Positions 33,451-41,457 of a DNA stretch of 56,394 nt are shown here, piece by piece. The first letter of the stretch is position 1; each line of letters starts with the position of its first letter. The stretch lies in contig JAJPHF010000097.1 in assembly GCA_021325365.1 (NCBI GenBank), positions 1-56,394 of the forward strand, written 5' to 3'. Below the pieces are notes generated by a model. It was not told the origin of the DNA. It worked only from the letters and a program-made list of their open reading frames with translations, and did no database searches. The DNA is from Pseudomonadota bacterium (lineage in GTDB: Bacteria; Chloroflexota; UBA6077; JAJPHF01). Made by a program: the position numbers and the translations under genes.

Positions 33451-34641
33451 TTAGCCGCGGGTCGCCGCTGGCTGGTGGTGCGGGCTCTGCTCGTAGTGCT
33501 GGCGCAGGAGGTCCTTGCCGTAGTCGTTGCCGTTGGGCGTACGGACCACCGTATGGATGTGCTGGCGGTTCGGGAAGTCGTTGTCGAGCGCCAGGCCCAG
33601 CTGGTGGTCGAACTCGATCAGGATCACCGGGCTGTGGACGCGGTAGTAGAACACGCTGTCGTCGGCGCAGCCGCCCATCCAGGCGAAGTACGTCTCCGGC
33701 AGGTGCCGCTTGACCTCCTCCATGCGGACCGCGGCGTGGCCGGGCCGCATGTGGCCCACGTACGTCTCGATCAGGCGCACGAGCAGCGCCTGCTGGTCGG
33801 GCGTCAGCGCGTCGTAGCGAATGCCCGCATAGGGAATCACCGTGTTGTCGCGGAAGGCGGAGGTAAAGGCCTCGTTGTGTGCGTTGTCGCCGATCAGCGC
33901 CACGCGCTGCTGCTCGGGCCTGAGCGCCTGCATCAGCGCCAGGCCGTTCGCCTCCTCGGCCGCGAAGACGCGCGTCCCGTCGTACTTGCCGCCCACGGCG
34001 AGCACCGGCTCCGAGCCGAGGAAGGTGGGCGTCATGACGACCTGATCGCCGAGCACGAAGCAGTTGACGATCAGGTGGTGGCCGTCGATCTGCCAGCCCC
34101 ACGGCGCGTCGGCCGACGGCGTGCCGAAGATGCTGAGCCAGTAGGTCCACTCGCCGTAGTCGTCCCAGCGGCCAGTGATCTCCCCGATGACGTAGTTCAG
34201 CTTCATCACGTCGCGGGCCAGCTGGTAGCCGGAGGCACTGAGGCTCGCTTGCAGCAGCGCGAGCGCCAGGTCGCGCTGCGCCTCGGTCATCTCCTCGAAC
34301 ATGACGCCGTGGCGCATCAAGAAGGGGTGGATGTTGCTCCAGGCCCGCCACAGGGAGCTGTCCACGGGGAACGTCGCGGCCGCGCGCTGCTCGGGCGTGA
34401 GCGCCGCTAGCCAGGCCTCGGCGGCGGCGTGGATCGGTGCGGTGGAGACCCCCGTCGGCCGGAGGGCGAACAGCCCTGGCACGGGCGTGCCATCGGCGGT
34501 GATGCCGACGAGCGGCTCTTCGATGGCCACCTTCGCCCGTTCGAGCTGCTCCTGCAGGCGGGGCGGCAGCGGGAACGGCCGGCGCGACGGCGTGGAGTGG
34601 CGCTCGCGCGGCTTGAGTAGTCCGGCCCAGTCGGTAGCCAT
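33451..34641 (-). CDS. DUF3500 family protein
   Basis: 396 aa, ATG 34641 with GGAGGA 8 nt upstream. It contains the DUF3500 hallmarks: WSNIHPFLMRHGVMFEEMT, YWLSIFGTPSADAPWGWQIDGHHLIVNCFVLGD, GSEPV, VRMEEVKRHLPETYFAWMGG and FYYRVHSPVILIEFDHQ with PNRQHIHTVVRTPNGNDYG at the end. The His-rich conserved blocks (DGHHL, EFDHQ, QHIHTV) suggest a metal-binding enzyme, but the biochemistry of the family is not known to me. Third gene after an SBP and an amidohydrolase on the same strand. Confidence 0.82.
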   Translation of the reverse strand: MATDWAGLLKPRERHSTPSRRPFPLPPRLQEQLERAKVAIEEPLVGITADGTPVPGLFALRPTGVSTAPIHAAAEAWLAALTPEQRAAATFPVDSSLWRAWSNIHPFLMRHGVMFEEMTEAQRDLALALLQASLSASGYQLARDVMKLNYVIGEITGRWDDYGEWTYWLSIFGTPSADAPWGWQIDGHHLIVNCFVLGDQVVMTPTFLGSEPVLAVGGKYDGTRVFAAEEANGLALMQALRPEQQRVALIGDNAHNEAFTSAFRDNTVIPYAGIRYDALTPDQQALLVRLIETYVGHMRPGHAAVRMEEVKRHLPETYFAWMGGCADDSVFYYRVHSPVILIEFDHQLGLALDNDFPNRQHIHTVVRTPNGNDYGKDLLRQHYEQSPHHQPAATRG

Positions 34642-34716
34642 CGGTCCGTCCTCCTCGCTCAGTGTCGCAAGATTACGCCTACGGCCGCCAAACGTCAAGG
34701 TATCTGACTCCACCGT

Positions 34717-34745
34717 GGGGGGTGTAGCCATTGGCTACACCCCCC
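34717..34745 (-). promoter_or_regulatory. Perfect 13-bp hairpin between amidohydrolase and DUF3500 genes
   Basis: GGGGGGTGTAGCC, ATT loop, GGCTACACCCCCC. It starts 10 bp after the amidohydrolase stop on the minus strand and lies 75 bp before the DUF3500 start. No U-tract. It may be an intercistronic terminator or stability element, like the one at 32068. Confidence 0.55.
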
Positions 34746-34755
34746 CGATCGATTG

Positions 34756-35778
34756 CTAGCCGAGGTGGTAGAACTCGCGGGCGTTGGCCGACATGATGCG
34801 CTCTTTGGTCTCGGGCGTCAGGTCGTCGCGCTCCAGGATCTCCCGCGCCGTGTTCGGCCAGCCGGTGTCCCAGTGCGGGTAGTCGCTGGCGTACATCACG
34901 CAGCGGTTGCCGAAGCGCTCCAGGAACAGCGGCAGCGCGCTCTCCTCGCCCTCGCAGGTGAAGTAGCAGCGGCCCGCCTTCACGTACTCGCTGGGCCGTA
35001 GCTCCGAGCGCGGCGTCTCGGCGGTGCGCTTCTCCCACTTCTCGTCGAAGCGGTCCATCCAGTACGGCACCCAGCCCACCCCCGCCTCCAGGAAGGCTAG
35101 CTGCAGCCGCGGGAAGCGGTCGAGGATGCCGCCGGCGATCATGCTGATGATGCTGATCATCTGCTCGAAGGGATGGGAGGTCATGTGGACGCCGATGTAC
35201 GAATGGAAGCGGGTGTTGCCGACGGCCGCCTGCGCCGTGGCGTGGAAGGCGAGCGGCACGCCCAGCCGCTCGGCCTGAGCGTAGATCGGCCAGAACTGCT
35301 CGTGGCCGGTGTCCAGGCCGGGCGAGATGTAAGTGGGCATCATCACGGCAACCATGCCGAGCTTGCTCACCGCGCGCTCCATCTCGGCGACCGCCGCCGA
35401 CGGGTTCTGCGGTGCGATTACCGCGACGCCCTTCAAGCGGTCGGGCGCGTGCTGGCAGAAGTCGCGCAGCCAGTCGTTGTAGGCGCTGGCCAGCACTGGC
35501 GCCCAGTCCAGCTCGCGGATGAAGCCGATCGACAGCGCGTTGCTGGGGAAGAGCACCTGGGTGCGGATGTTCTCGGCGTCCATGTCCTGGAGGTACGTCC
35601 CCGGCTCGCTCGGGTCGAGCTTGCCCAGCGTGCCGTTCATCCGCACGTCCCAGGCGGGGCTGGGGAAGAACGAGCCCGTGCGCTGGCGGTACGCCGCGGG
35701 CAGGTAGGGACGGTACGTCTCCGCCCCCCACTCCACCACGTGCGCGTCGGCGTCGACGATCGAATAGCGCGGCTCCAT
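34756..35778 (-). CDS. Amidohydrolase-2 family metal-dependent hydrolase
   Basis: 340 aa, ATG 35778. Metal-binding VDADAHVVE at the N-terminus, central AFHAT His, RFPRLQLAFLEAGVGWVPYWMDRFD and C-terminal YASDYPHWD with the Asp ligand. It belongs to the same Amidohydro_2 family as the protein at 13415 but only distantly. These enzymes decarboxylate or hydrolyse aromatic acids and related ring-fission products. The NMT1-type SBP gene ends 24 bp upstream, so this is a transport-plus-enzyme operon with DUF3500. Confidence 0.85.
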   Translation of the reverse strand: MEPRYSIVDADAHVVEWGAETYRPYLPAAYRQRTGSFFPSPAWDVRMNGTLGKLDPSEPGTYLQDMDAENIRTQVLFPSNALSIGFIRELDWAPVLASAYNDWLRDFCQHAPDRLKGVAVIAPQNPSAAVAEMERAVSKLGMVAVMMPTYISPGLDTGHEQFWPIYAQAERLGVPLAFHATAQAAVGNTRFHSYIGVHMTSHPFEQMISIISMIAGGILDRFPRLQLAFLEAGVGWVPYWMDRFDEKWEKRTAETPRSELRPSEYVKAGRCYFTCEGEESALPLFLERFGNRCVMYASDYPHWDTGWPNTAREILERDDLTPETKERIMSANAREFYHLG

Positions 35779-35802
35779 GCGTGTGCCTCCTTGACGACAG
35801 GG

Positions 35803-36981
35803 TCAGCGCTGCGCGAACACGTCCGGGAACAGCTTGTTGGCGTAGGTCGCGTTCACCTCGTCGATCAGCGAGTTGTCGTAGAAGTCGTCGGGGTTCGCGG
35901 TCGCGGCGTTCGGCAGCGGCGAGTTCTGCAGCACGATCTCGATGGCCCCGCGCGACACGCGCAGGTCCTTGTTCCACACCTTGCTGCTGATGTCGTAGTC
36001 CTGCGCTAGCGCCTGGGGGTCTTGCAAGCCGGTGTACTTGGCGTTGACCGCGGTCGCGTACTCGCGGTCCTCGAAGGTACGCTTCACGCCGTCGAGATAG
36101 GATCGCATGTAGGCTTTCAGCGTGTTCGGGTTCTCGCGGGCGAAGGGGCCCATGACGGCCAGGCCCGGCCCGGTGATGCGCAGGCCGCGCTGGTAGTAGT
36201 CGAAGATCACCGGGTAGCCCTCGTCGGCCAGCATCAGGCTCTGGGGCGGCGTGATGATGACGCCGGCGGTGGCGCCCGACGTGAACGTCGCGGCGGCGGC
36301 GTCGGGCCCCGGATGGTAGCGGACCTCGAAGTCCTGGCCGGGGACCATGCCAAACTCTTTCGCCGTCTGGTGCAGCGCGATCTCGCCGAAGGCGCCGACG
36401 GAGGTGGTGGCGACGCCCTTGCCGCGCAGGTCGGGGAACGTGGTGATGCCCTTCTGGCCGAGCAGCAGCAGGGAGCTGCGATCGACGGCCGCGCCCACGT
36501 AGATGATGTCGGCGCCGCCCAGGCGGCCGGCGATGGCCGTGGCGCCGCCCTGGTAGAGGTCGATGCTGCCCGAGATGAGCGCCTGCACGGCGACGCTGGC
36601 GGCCAGCACGCTCAGGTTGACGGTGAGGCCGCGATTGCGGAAGTAGCCCGCGTCGATGGCAACCTGGAGCGGCAGCGAGGTCGAGCCGACCGCCGCGACG
36701 GCCACGTTCAGCGTGTCCTTCTCGGGCACCGGCTCCGCGCTGGCGGAGGCGCTGGCCGCCGCCCCGTCCGCGCTGGCCGCGCCCGTGGACGCCCCACCCG
36801 CGCTACCGCTGGGCGCCGCGGCGGTGACCGCCGTGCCCCCCGGCGCGGCCGCGGCCCCGGCGCTGCCCTGCCGCGCCGGCGCGGGCATACACGCCGCTAG
36901 CCATAAGCACACGGCTACGAGCGCGAGCAGCGGCGCGCGCACCCCGTGATGGGCTAGCGGCGCACGGAAGCGAGCGTCCAT
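35803..36981 (-). CDS. NMT1/TauA-like substrate-binding lipoprotein
   Basis: 392 aa, ATG 36981 with AGGGGGA upstream. Lipobox LAAC (Cys31), a ~60-residue Ala/Gly/Ser/Pro linker, then an SBP fold of the nitrate/sulfonate/aromatic (SsuA/TauA/NMT1) class: LNVAVAAVGSTSLPLQVAIDAGYFRNRGL, DLYQGGATAIAGRLGGADIIYVG, TFPDLRGKGVATTSVG and YMRSYLDGVKRTFEDREYATAVNAKYTG. First gene of the operon with an amidohydrolase and DUF3500. No ABC permease or ATPase nearby. Ligand unknown. Confidence 0.87.
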   Translation of the reverse strand: MDARFRAPLAHHGVRAPLLALVAVCLWLAACMPAPARQGSAGAAAAPGGTAVTAAAPSGSAGGASTGAASADGAAASASASAEPVPEKDTLNVAVAAVGSTSLPLQVAIDAGYFRNRGLTVNLSVLAASVAVQALISGSIDLYQGGATAIAGRLGGADIIYVGAAVDRSSLLLLGQKGITTFPDLRGKGVATTSVGAFGEIALHQTAKEFGMVPGQDFEVRYHPGPDAAAATFTSGATAGVIITPPQSLMLADEGYPVIFDYYQRGLRITGPGLAVMGPFARENPNTLKAYMRSYLDGVKRTFEDREYATAVNAKYTGLQDPQALAQDYDISSKVWNKDLRVSRGAIEIVLQNSPLPNAATANPDDFYDNSLIDEVNATYANKLFPDVFAQR

Positions 36982-37147
36982 CCCCAGTCCCCCTCGGCGT
37001 TTGCGGGAGTATGGCAGCCTGCCCCGGCCGTGTCAACGGCCCGGGCGATCACCTGGCTTGCCTCGCCCGCGAGAGTGCGCAAACAATATGGTCCCTCGCA
37101 AGTGCAGGCGCGGGCTGAATTCTTGGCTAGTCTAGCGTGGAGGGCTC

Positions 37148-37528
37148 GTGTATGGAGTGCCAGACGACTTACCGGTGGATATGTTCGTTGGGGCATGGCT
37201 GGGCCAGATTTGCATCGGCCCCTGGGATCTTCAATTTCATTTCAGCTCCCCGGCGGTTCGCGAAATGAAGAGTATCTCTGTTGAGGGTCGATGGGAACTG
37301 CGGGACGCAGCCGGCGAGATGATCGACTGCGCCGACCGGTCGAAGAGCAATGCCGAGCATCCAATCTTCCGCTTACAGGTTCTCCTGGGCCACCCCGTCG
37401 CGGCAGCACAAGTAGATCCACCGGAGTCCTTCACGGTGATATTCGACGATGGGAATGCGCTCACCGTATATGACGATTCGAAGCAATACGAGTCTTTCTC
37501 GATCCAACCTGGGAACTGGTTTATCTGA
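37148..37528 (+). CDS. DUF6188-like small protein
   Basis: 126 aa from GTG 37148; ATG 37181 is an alternative start. It resembles DUF6188 proteins: FVGAWLGQICIGPWDLQFHF, ISVEGRWELRDAAGE, FRLQVLLGHPVAAAQV, FTVIFDDGNALTVYDDSKQYESFSI. Members are small, often orphan, and some sit beside polymorphic-toxin genes as presumed immunity proteins; no toxin is visible here. GC is clearly lower (about 52 percent) than the surroundings, suggesting transfer. Confidence 0.6.
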   Translation: MYGVPDDLPVDMFVGAWLGQICIGPWDLQFHFSSPAVREMKSISVEGRWELRDAAGEMIDCADRSKSNAEHPIFRLQVLLGHPVAAAQVDPPESFTVIFDDGNALTVYDDSKQYESFSIQPGNWFI

Positions 37529-37890
37529 CTGGAGAGTCCTCTCTATGCGGGAATGGCTTCGAGCAGAGTTCCGTTGACAGCACGATGTGAGCTGATGATG
37601 AATTTCCTATACCGGCTGGCGATCTGGCTGCAGCAAGTGTTTGGCGGTGGCATGGCCTCATCAGGTGGATACTGCGACCCGTGGTGGCGGGTGCGGCCGC
37701 TCGGCGCGGGCTGGCGATATCTGTTGCAGGCTGGCACGCGAGCGGTCGTCCACACGCAGCCGCTGCCACGAGCGCCCCGACGGCGCAGACGTCGGCGGCA
37801 CACCCGGCAGCGCTAACGCGAGCTGTCGCTGGGTGCAGCATCACTGGCAAGGACGCCGACCGCGGCTCAAGCCATGCCCGAGCGCGGTTG
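37529..37890. other. 362-bp gap without a supported gene
   Basis: Starts AT-richer, like the preceding gene, and returns to high GC. A 73-codon reading frame from ATG 37595 starts plausibly (MNFLYRLAIWLQQVF) but turns into Arg-rich low-complexity sequence and lacks a ribosome site. I see no RNA gene or terminator. Confidence 0.4.
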
Positions 37891-38322
37891 TCAGCCCGCG
37901 GTGATGCAGTAGACGCCGACGACGACCAGCGCGGCGCCGCCGATGCGGAGGGGCGTCAGCGGCTCGCCGAGAATGAGGGCGGCGAGGAAGACGGTGAAGA
38001 CGAGGCTCAGCCGGTCGAGGCCCGCGACGGGCGCGGCCTGGCCGAGCTGTAGCGCGATGAAGTAGCAGAGCCACGACGCCGCGCCGGCCAGCCCGCTGAG
38101 CAGGATCATCGTCCAGGCGAGGCCATCGGCGCCCTGGAGCGCGCTCAAGCGCCCACTCGCCAGCGTCGCCACGACGAGCACGGCCATCATCACCACCGAG
38201 CGCGCGGCGGTGGCCGCCGTCGCGTCGAGCGACTGGAGCCCCAGCTTGCCGAAGATCGCCACCAGGCTGGCAAACAGCGCCGACAGCAGCCCGAGCACAA
38301 CCCACGCGGGCACGTTCGCCAT
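37891..38322 (-). CDS. EamA-domain (DMT superfamily) small transporter
   Basis: 143 aa, ATG 38322. One EamA unit of about five helices: LLSALFASLVAIFGKLGLQSL, SVVMMAVLVVATLAS, ILLSGLAGAASWLCYFIAL, LVFTVFLAALILGEPLTPLRIGGAALVVVGVY. The GEPLTPLRIGGAALVVVGV ending is a family signature. Single-unit members act as dimers or with a partner. Substrate unknown. Confidence 0.8.
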   Translation of the reverse strand: MANVPAWVVLGLLSALFASLVAIFGKLGLQSLDATAATAARSVVMMAVLVVATLASGRLSALQGADGLAWTMILLSGLAGAASWLCYFIALQLGQAAPVAGLDRLSLVFTVFLAALILGEPLTPLRIGGAALVVVGVYCITAG

Positions 38323-38454
38323 GCAGCACCCCCGCTCCCTACAGCAGCCTCTGCCACGATCATACGGGCTGCCCGTGGCCCCGTACTCGTGAGCGGGAGC
38401 CGTTACGAATGCCGCGCACGTCCGCGCGTATCGACTCCCTCCGGCGCTGACGGT

Positions 38455-38543
38455 CCCTCGCTGCCTCTCCCCTGGGGAGGGCCGGGCTGAGGGCCGGTTC
38501 TTCCCCCTCTCTCTCCATCCGAGAGGGAGTCGGGGCGAGGGCG
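38455..38543. repeat. MITE-like intergenic repeat, copy C (degenerate)
   Basis: Within the 308-bp gap 38323-38630. It contains CTGCCTCTCCCCTGGGGAGG and ends in CTCTCTC, GAGAGGGAGTCGGGGCGAGGGCG, which mirrors the left part of copy A (10928-10960) in inverted orientation. The rest of the gap is featureless GC-rich sequence. Confidence 0.5.
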
Positions 38544-38630
38544 CGTCCCGGCAGGCGAACCGCCGAGCCGGCTCGGGTATCGCCGCCAGCCGCCCGACGT
38601 CCCGGCGGCCCGCGCGTCCCCGCGCCCTGG

Positions 38631-39401
38631 TCAGCTACCGGACGGGGCGGGGACCGGCCGGGCCAGGGCGGCGACGACGATGACCGCGAGCGCCACGAGC
38701 GGCAGGCTCAGCGACCAGCCTGTCCAGCTTAGCTCTGCCCAGGTGCCCATGATGGCGCCCAGCGCGTAGGCGCACCAGACGCCGGCCAGCAGCCAGACGT
38801 GCGCCGCGGCTTCCCGCTGGCGCGCGGCGCGCGCGGTGTCGTGCGGGTGGCCGGGCGCCCGGTCGAGCCAGCAGCCGAGGTAATGCACCAGCTCCTCGGC
38901 CAGCGTCGTCAGCGTGCCGGTAATGTAGGTGGTGCGCAGGGAGATCGCGCCCACGCGCCGCAGCGCCGTGTTCTGCAGCCCCATCGCCAGCACCAGCAGG
39001 GCGACGTACGGCGAGAGGCCGTTCGCCACGGCGCCCGCCGTGGCGCGACGCGGGCCGGGCACGTCGCCCACGACGATCGCGCCGAGCAGCAGTAGCCCCT
39101 CTAGCCCCAGGGCGAGCGGCATGGGGCGCCGCACCCCCAGGCGGCTCGCCACCTCGATGGCGGCGGCGCCTAGCGTCACGCCGAGCACGAACAGCGGCAC
39201 GACGACCACGCGCGCCAGCGCATCGCGCCACTGGCCCTGCGCGGCGCTAACGGCGGCGTCGACCGTATTGCCTGTCATGTGGGCCGTGAAGATGTGGAAC
39301 ACGGACAGGTAGCCGATCGCGTCCACGCTGCCCGCCACCCCGGCCAGGGCCGCGGCGAACCCCGCCTGCTGCCACGCCGCAGATCCCCGCCCGTCCACCA
39401 C
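38631..39401 (-). CDS. DUF1275 (YoaK-like) membrane protein
   Basis: 256 aa, GTG 39401 (a second GTG at 39398). Six predicted helices with the DUF1275 signatures AGSVDAIGYLSVFHIFTAHMTGNTV, LLVLAMGLQNTALRRV and RTTYITGTLTTLAEELVHYL. It is a family of small transporter-like membrane proteins of unknown substrate. Divergent from the 39653 gene; an inverted repeat lies between. Confidence 0.88.
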   Translation of the reverse strand: MVDGRGSAAWQQAGFAAALAGVAGSVDAIGYLSVFHIFTAHMTGNTVDAAVSAAQGQWRDALARVVVVPLFVLGVTLGAAAIEVASRLGVRRPMPLALGLEGLLLLGAIVVGDVPGPRRATAGAVANGLSPYVALLVLAMGLQNTALRRVGAISLRTTYITGTLTTLAEELVHYLGCWLDRAPGHPHDTARAARQREAAAHVWLLAGVWCAYALGAIMGTWAELSWTGWSLSLPLVALAVIVVAALARPVPAPSGS

Positions 39402-39458
39402 CCGCTCGCTCGCTATCCCGTCCTCAGGCCCGGCTGCCCTCGAAGCCGTGGCTTCGCG

Positions 39459-39493
39459 TTCGAAAGCTGCGCTGAGTGCGTGAAGCTTTCGAA
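39459..39493. promoter_or_regulatory. Inverted repeat in divergent intergenic region
   Basis: TTCGAAAGCT (39459-39468), 15-bp spacer, AGCTTTCGAA (39484-39493): a perfect 10-bp dyad in the 251-bp divergent gap. A second small hairpin CGAAGCC-GT-GGCTTCG precedes it at 39441-39456. It could be an operator or an RNA hairpin. Confidence 0.4.
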
Positions 39494-39652
39494 TGCAGAC
39501 GCACAGAATGGGGGTGCCCCACGGCCCCGCCGGCCGCGGCGCCCCGGCGACGCGACGGCCGGTGCAAGAAGTGCTCCGGCGGCTGGCGCCGCGCTGATGA
39601 TCGATTCGCCGCGCGCATTGAGGGCCGTCGGAGCGACGTCTATACTCGCCTC

Positions 39653-40213
39653 ATGGCGAAGTACTGGCTGGCGGCGCTGGTCCTGGTCGGCATGATGGCA
39701 GGGCTCGTCTACGGGGTGGCGCAGCAGCTGCTCCGCACCACCGCCAACGATCCCCAGATCGCGCTGTCCGAGGATGCGGCGGCGCGCCTGGCGAGCGGCG
39801 CCGCCCCGGCCGCTGTCGTGCCCGCCCAGGCGGTCGACATCGGGGCAAGCCTGGCGCCGTACCTTATCGTCTACGACGACCAGGGCCAGCCGGTCGCCTC
39901 GTCGGCCAGTTTGGACGGCCAGACGCCCGCGCTGCCGAGCGGCGTGTTCGGCGCCGTGCAGCGCGCTGGCGAGCGGCGCTTTACCTGGCAGCCGGCCCCC
40001 CGCGTGCGGAGCGCGGTCGTCGTCGCCCCGGTGGGCGGGCCGCGACCGGGCTTCGTGCTGGCTGGGCGGTCGCTGCGCGAGGTCGAACGGCGCGAGAACG
40101 CGCTGCTGTGGGTGGTGGCGGCGGCCTGGATTGCCATGAGCGCCGTGGTAAGTGCGCCGTTCCTGTGGCACTATCGCGGGCGGCTCCGCCGCAACCGCCG
40201 CCTTCAGGCGTAG
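39653..40213 (+). CDS. Two-helix membrane protein with extracytoplasmic domain
   Basis: 186 aa, ATG 39653, weak ribosome site. Topology: N-terminal helix (LAALVLVGMMAGLVYGVA), ~125-residue outside domain, second helix (LLWVVAAAWIAMSAVV) and a short basic tail (HYRGRLRRNRRLQA). The outside domain has LIVYDDQGQPVASSASLDGQ, AGERRFTWQPAPRVRSAVVVAPV and GPRPGFVLAGRSLREVERREN, resembling the sensor half of a histidine kinase without a kinase. Function unknown. Confidence 0.65.
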   Translation: MAKYWLAALVLVGMMAGLVYGVAQQLLRTTANDPQIALSEDAAARLASGAAPAAVVPAQAVDIGASLAPYLIVYDDQGQPVASSASLDGQTPALPSGVFGAVQRAGERRFTWQPAPRVRSAVVVAPVGGPRPGFVLAGRSLREVERRENALLWVVAAAWIAMSAVVSAPFLWHYRGRLRRNRRLQA

Positions 40214-40365
40214 CATGGCGGGCCCGACGCCCTCGCCCCGACAGGCCACGCCGCAGCCGCGCGGGTCGGCTGACCCGCTGCTGTAACCTGGGCGGATATC
40301 TCCCTGTGAAACGCGCACGCGAGGCGCAATGGGTGTATGCTGCGCGTACAGAGGAGGTGTGACAT

Positions 40366-40791
40366 ATGACGCGAAGCCTATACGCCAGGGGATCGCGCGC
40401 CCTGGTGGCGAGCCTGTTGCTCAGCGGTGCGCTCGTCGCCACGGCCGTCGCCCAGACGCCGTTCACGGCCACGCTCAGCGGCCCCGGCAACGGCAGTGGC
40501 ACCGCCAGCGTCACCGTCGACCCCAACGCGAGCACGGTCTGCTACGACGTCACGGTCGACCTGCAGCCGCCGGCCACCGCGGCGCACATCCACCGCGGCG
40601 AGGCGGGCGCGAACGGCCCCATCGTCGTGCCGTTCGACGCGCCCACCAACGGCAGCACCAGCGGCTGCGTGCAAGGCGTCGATCCGGCGATCATCTCCGA
40701 CATCCTGGCGAACCCCGCCGGGTTCTACGTGAACGTCCACAACGCCGACTTCCCCGGCGGCGCGATCCGCGGGCAGCTCCAGGCGGAGTAG
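40366..40791 (+). CDS. Secreted CHRD-domain protein
   Basis: 141 aa, ATG 40366 with AGAGGAGG upstream. Signal peptide ending VAQT, then a CHRD (chordin) domain covering almost all of the rest: FTATLSGPGNGSGTASVTVD, AHIHRGEAGANGPIVVPF and GFYVNVHNADFPGGAIRGQL. The AHIH and NVHN-x-FPGGAIRGQL motifs are diagnostic. A bacterial extracellular domain of unknown function. Monocistronic, closed by a strong terminator. Confidence 0.93.
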   Translation: MTRSLYARGSRALVASLLLSGALVATAVAQTPFTATLSGPGNGSGTASVTVDPNASTVCYDVTVDLQPPATAAHIHRGEAGANGPIVVPFDAPTNGSTSGCVQGVDPAIISDILANPAGFYVNVHNADFPGGAIRGQLQAE

Positions 40792-40804
40792 CGCGGCTCA
40801 ACGC

Positions 40805-40844
40805 GACCAAGCGCCCCGGCCCGCGCGGGCCGGGGCGCTTGGTC
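40805..40844 (+). terminator. Rho-independent-like terminator after CHRD gene
   Basis: GACCAAGCGCCCCGGCCC and its exact complement (40805-40822 with 40827-40844) around a GCGC centre, followed by ATTTCT; 13 bp after the stop. Confidence 0.8.
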
Positions 40845-40870
40845 ATTTCTCCGGCGAGAGCGGCCGCTCG

Positions 40871-40987
40871 CTACGCGCCCAGGCGACCGGCGGGGATGGT
40901 GTCCAGGCGGCCGGCGCGGAAGTCGGCGATCGCCTGGACGATCTCCTCCTGCGTGTTCATGACGAACGGGCGGCTGGCGGCCGGCGC
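40871..40987 (-). pseudogene. Pirin C-terminal remnant
   Basis: The minus strand to the stop at 40871-40873 reads RPFVMNTQEEIVQAIADF, then RAGRLDTIPAGRLGA: the characteristic pirin ending (GPFVMNT-x-EEI-x-QAI-x-DFxxG). The rest of pirin is missing; upstream the frame becomes Ala/Pro-rich. It is a truncated gene end left in the 372-bp gap 40792-41163. Confidence 0.5.
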
Positions 40988-41163
40988 ACTGGCAGCCTTG
41001 CCCTCCGGCAGATTTGACGAACGCGCGGGTTTAGTGTACGCTTAGACACACGCTCAGTCCGTTCAAGGCGGACGAGCCGGGGCGGCCCGGCTGGGCCTGC
41101 CTCTTGCGAGAGACGTAGCGAGAGCGACTGGCAACGGCAGCGAGCTGCCGGGGGGTGGCCACC

Positions 41164-41436
41164 ATGTACCTCTGCGTATGCACCGGCGTAACCGAGTCGG
41201 ACGTTAGGCGTGTGGCGCGCGAGAGCTACCCGACGCCCGAGGGCTTGATCCGCGCGCTGGGGCTGGACAGTGACGCCTGTTGCGGCCGCTGCGCGCTCGA
41301 GATCGACCGGTTCGTCGAGGTAGCGCTGGAGGAGCACGATCGCGTCCACGCGACCGGTGCCGCCGAAGCCGTGCCCGTTGGTGCCGCTGCCCGCGCGCCC
41401 GCCGCCCGCAGCGCCGACTGGTGGCCCGCCCTCTAA
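41164..41436 (+). CDS. bfd: Bacterioferritin-associated ferredoxin (BFD-like)
   Basis: 90 aa, ATG 41164 after a GGGGGG stretch. [2Fe-2S] BFD domain with C4-x-C6 and C40-xx-C43 (CCGRC), spaced as in Bfd. A ~35-residue Ala/Pro-rich tail follows, longer than the usual ~64-aa protein. Bfd reduces bacterioferritin to release iron. The bacterioferritin gene is directly convergent, stop to stop, with a 21-bp gap, supporting the role. Confidence 0.85.
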   Translation: MYLCVCTGVTESDVRRVARESYPTPEGLIRALGLDSDACCGRCALEIDRFVEVALEEHDRVHATGAAEAVPVGAAARAPAARSADWWPAL

Positions 41437-41457
41437 GGCGCTCGGGCCCCGCGGCCG

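Noticed and set aside
37595..37816. 73-codon frame in the gap after the DUF6188 gene
   Set aside because: Plausible start but Arg-rich low-complexity end, no ribosome site, no family.
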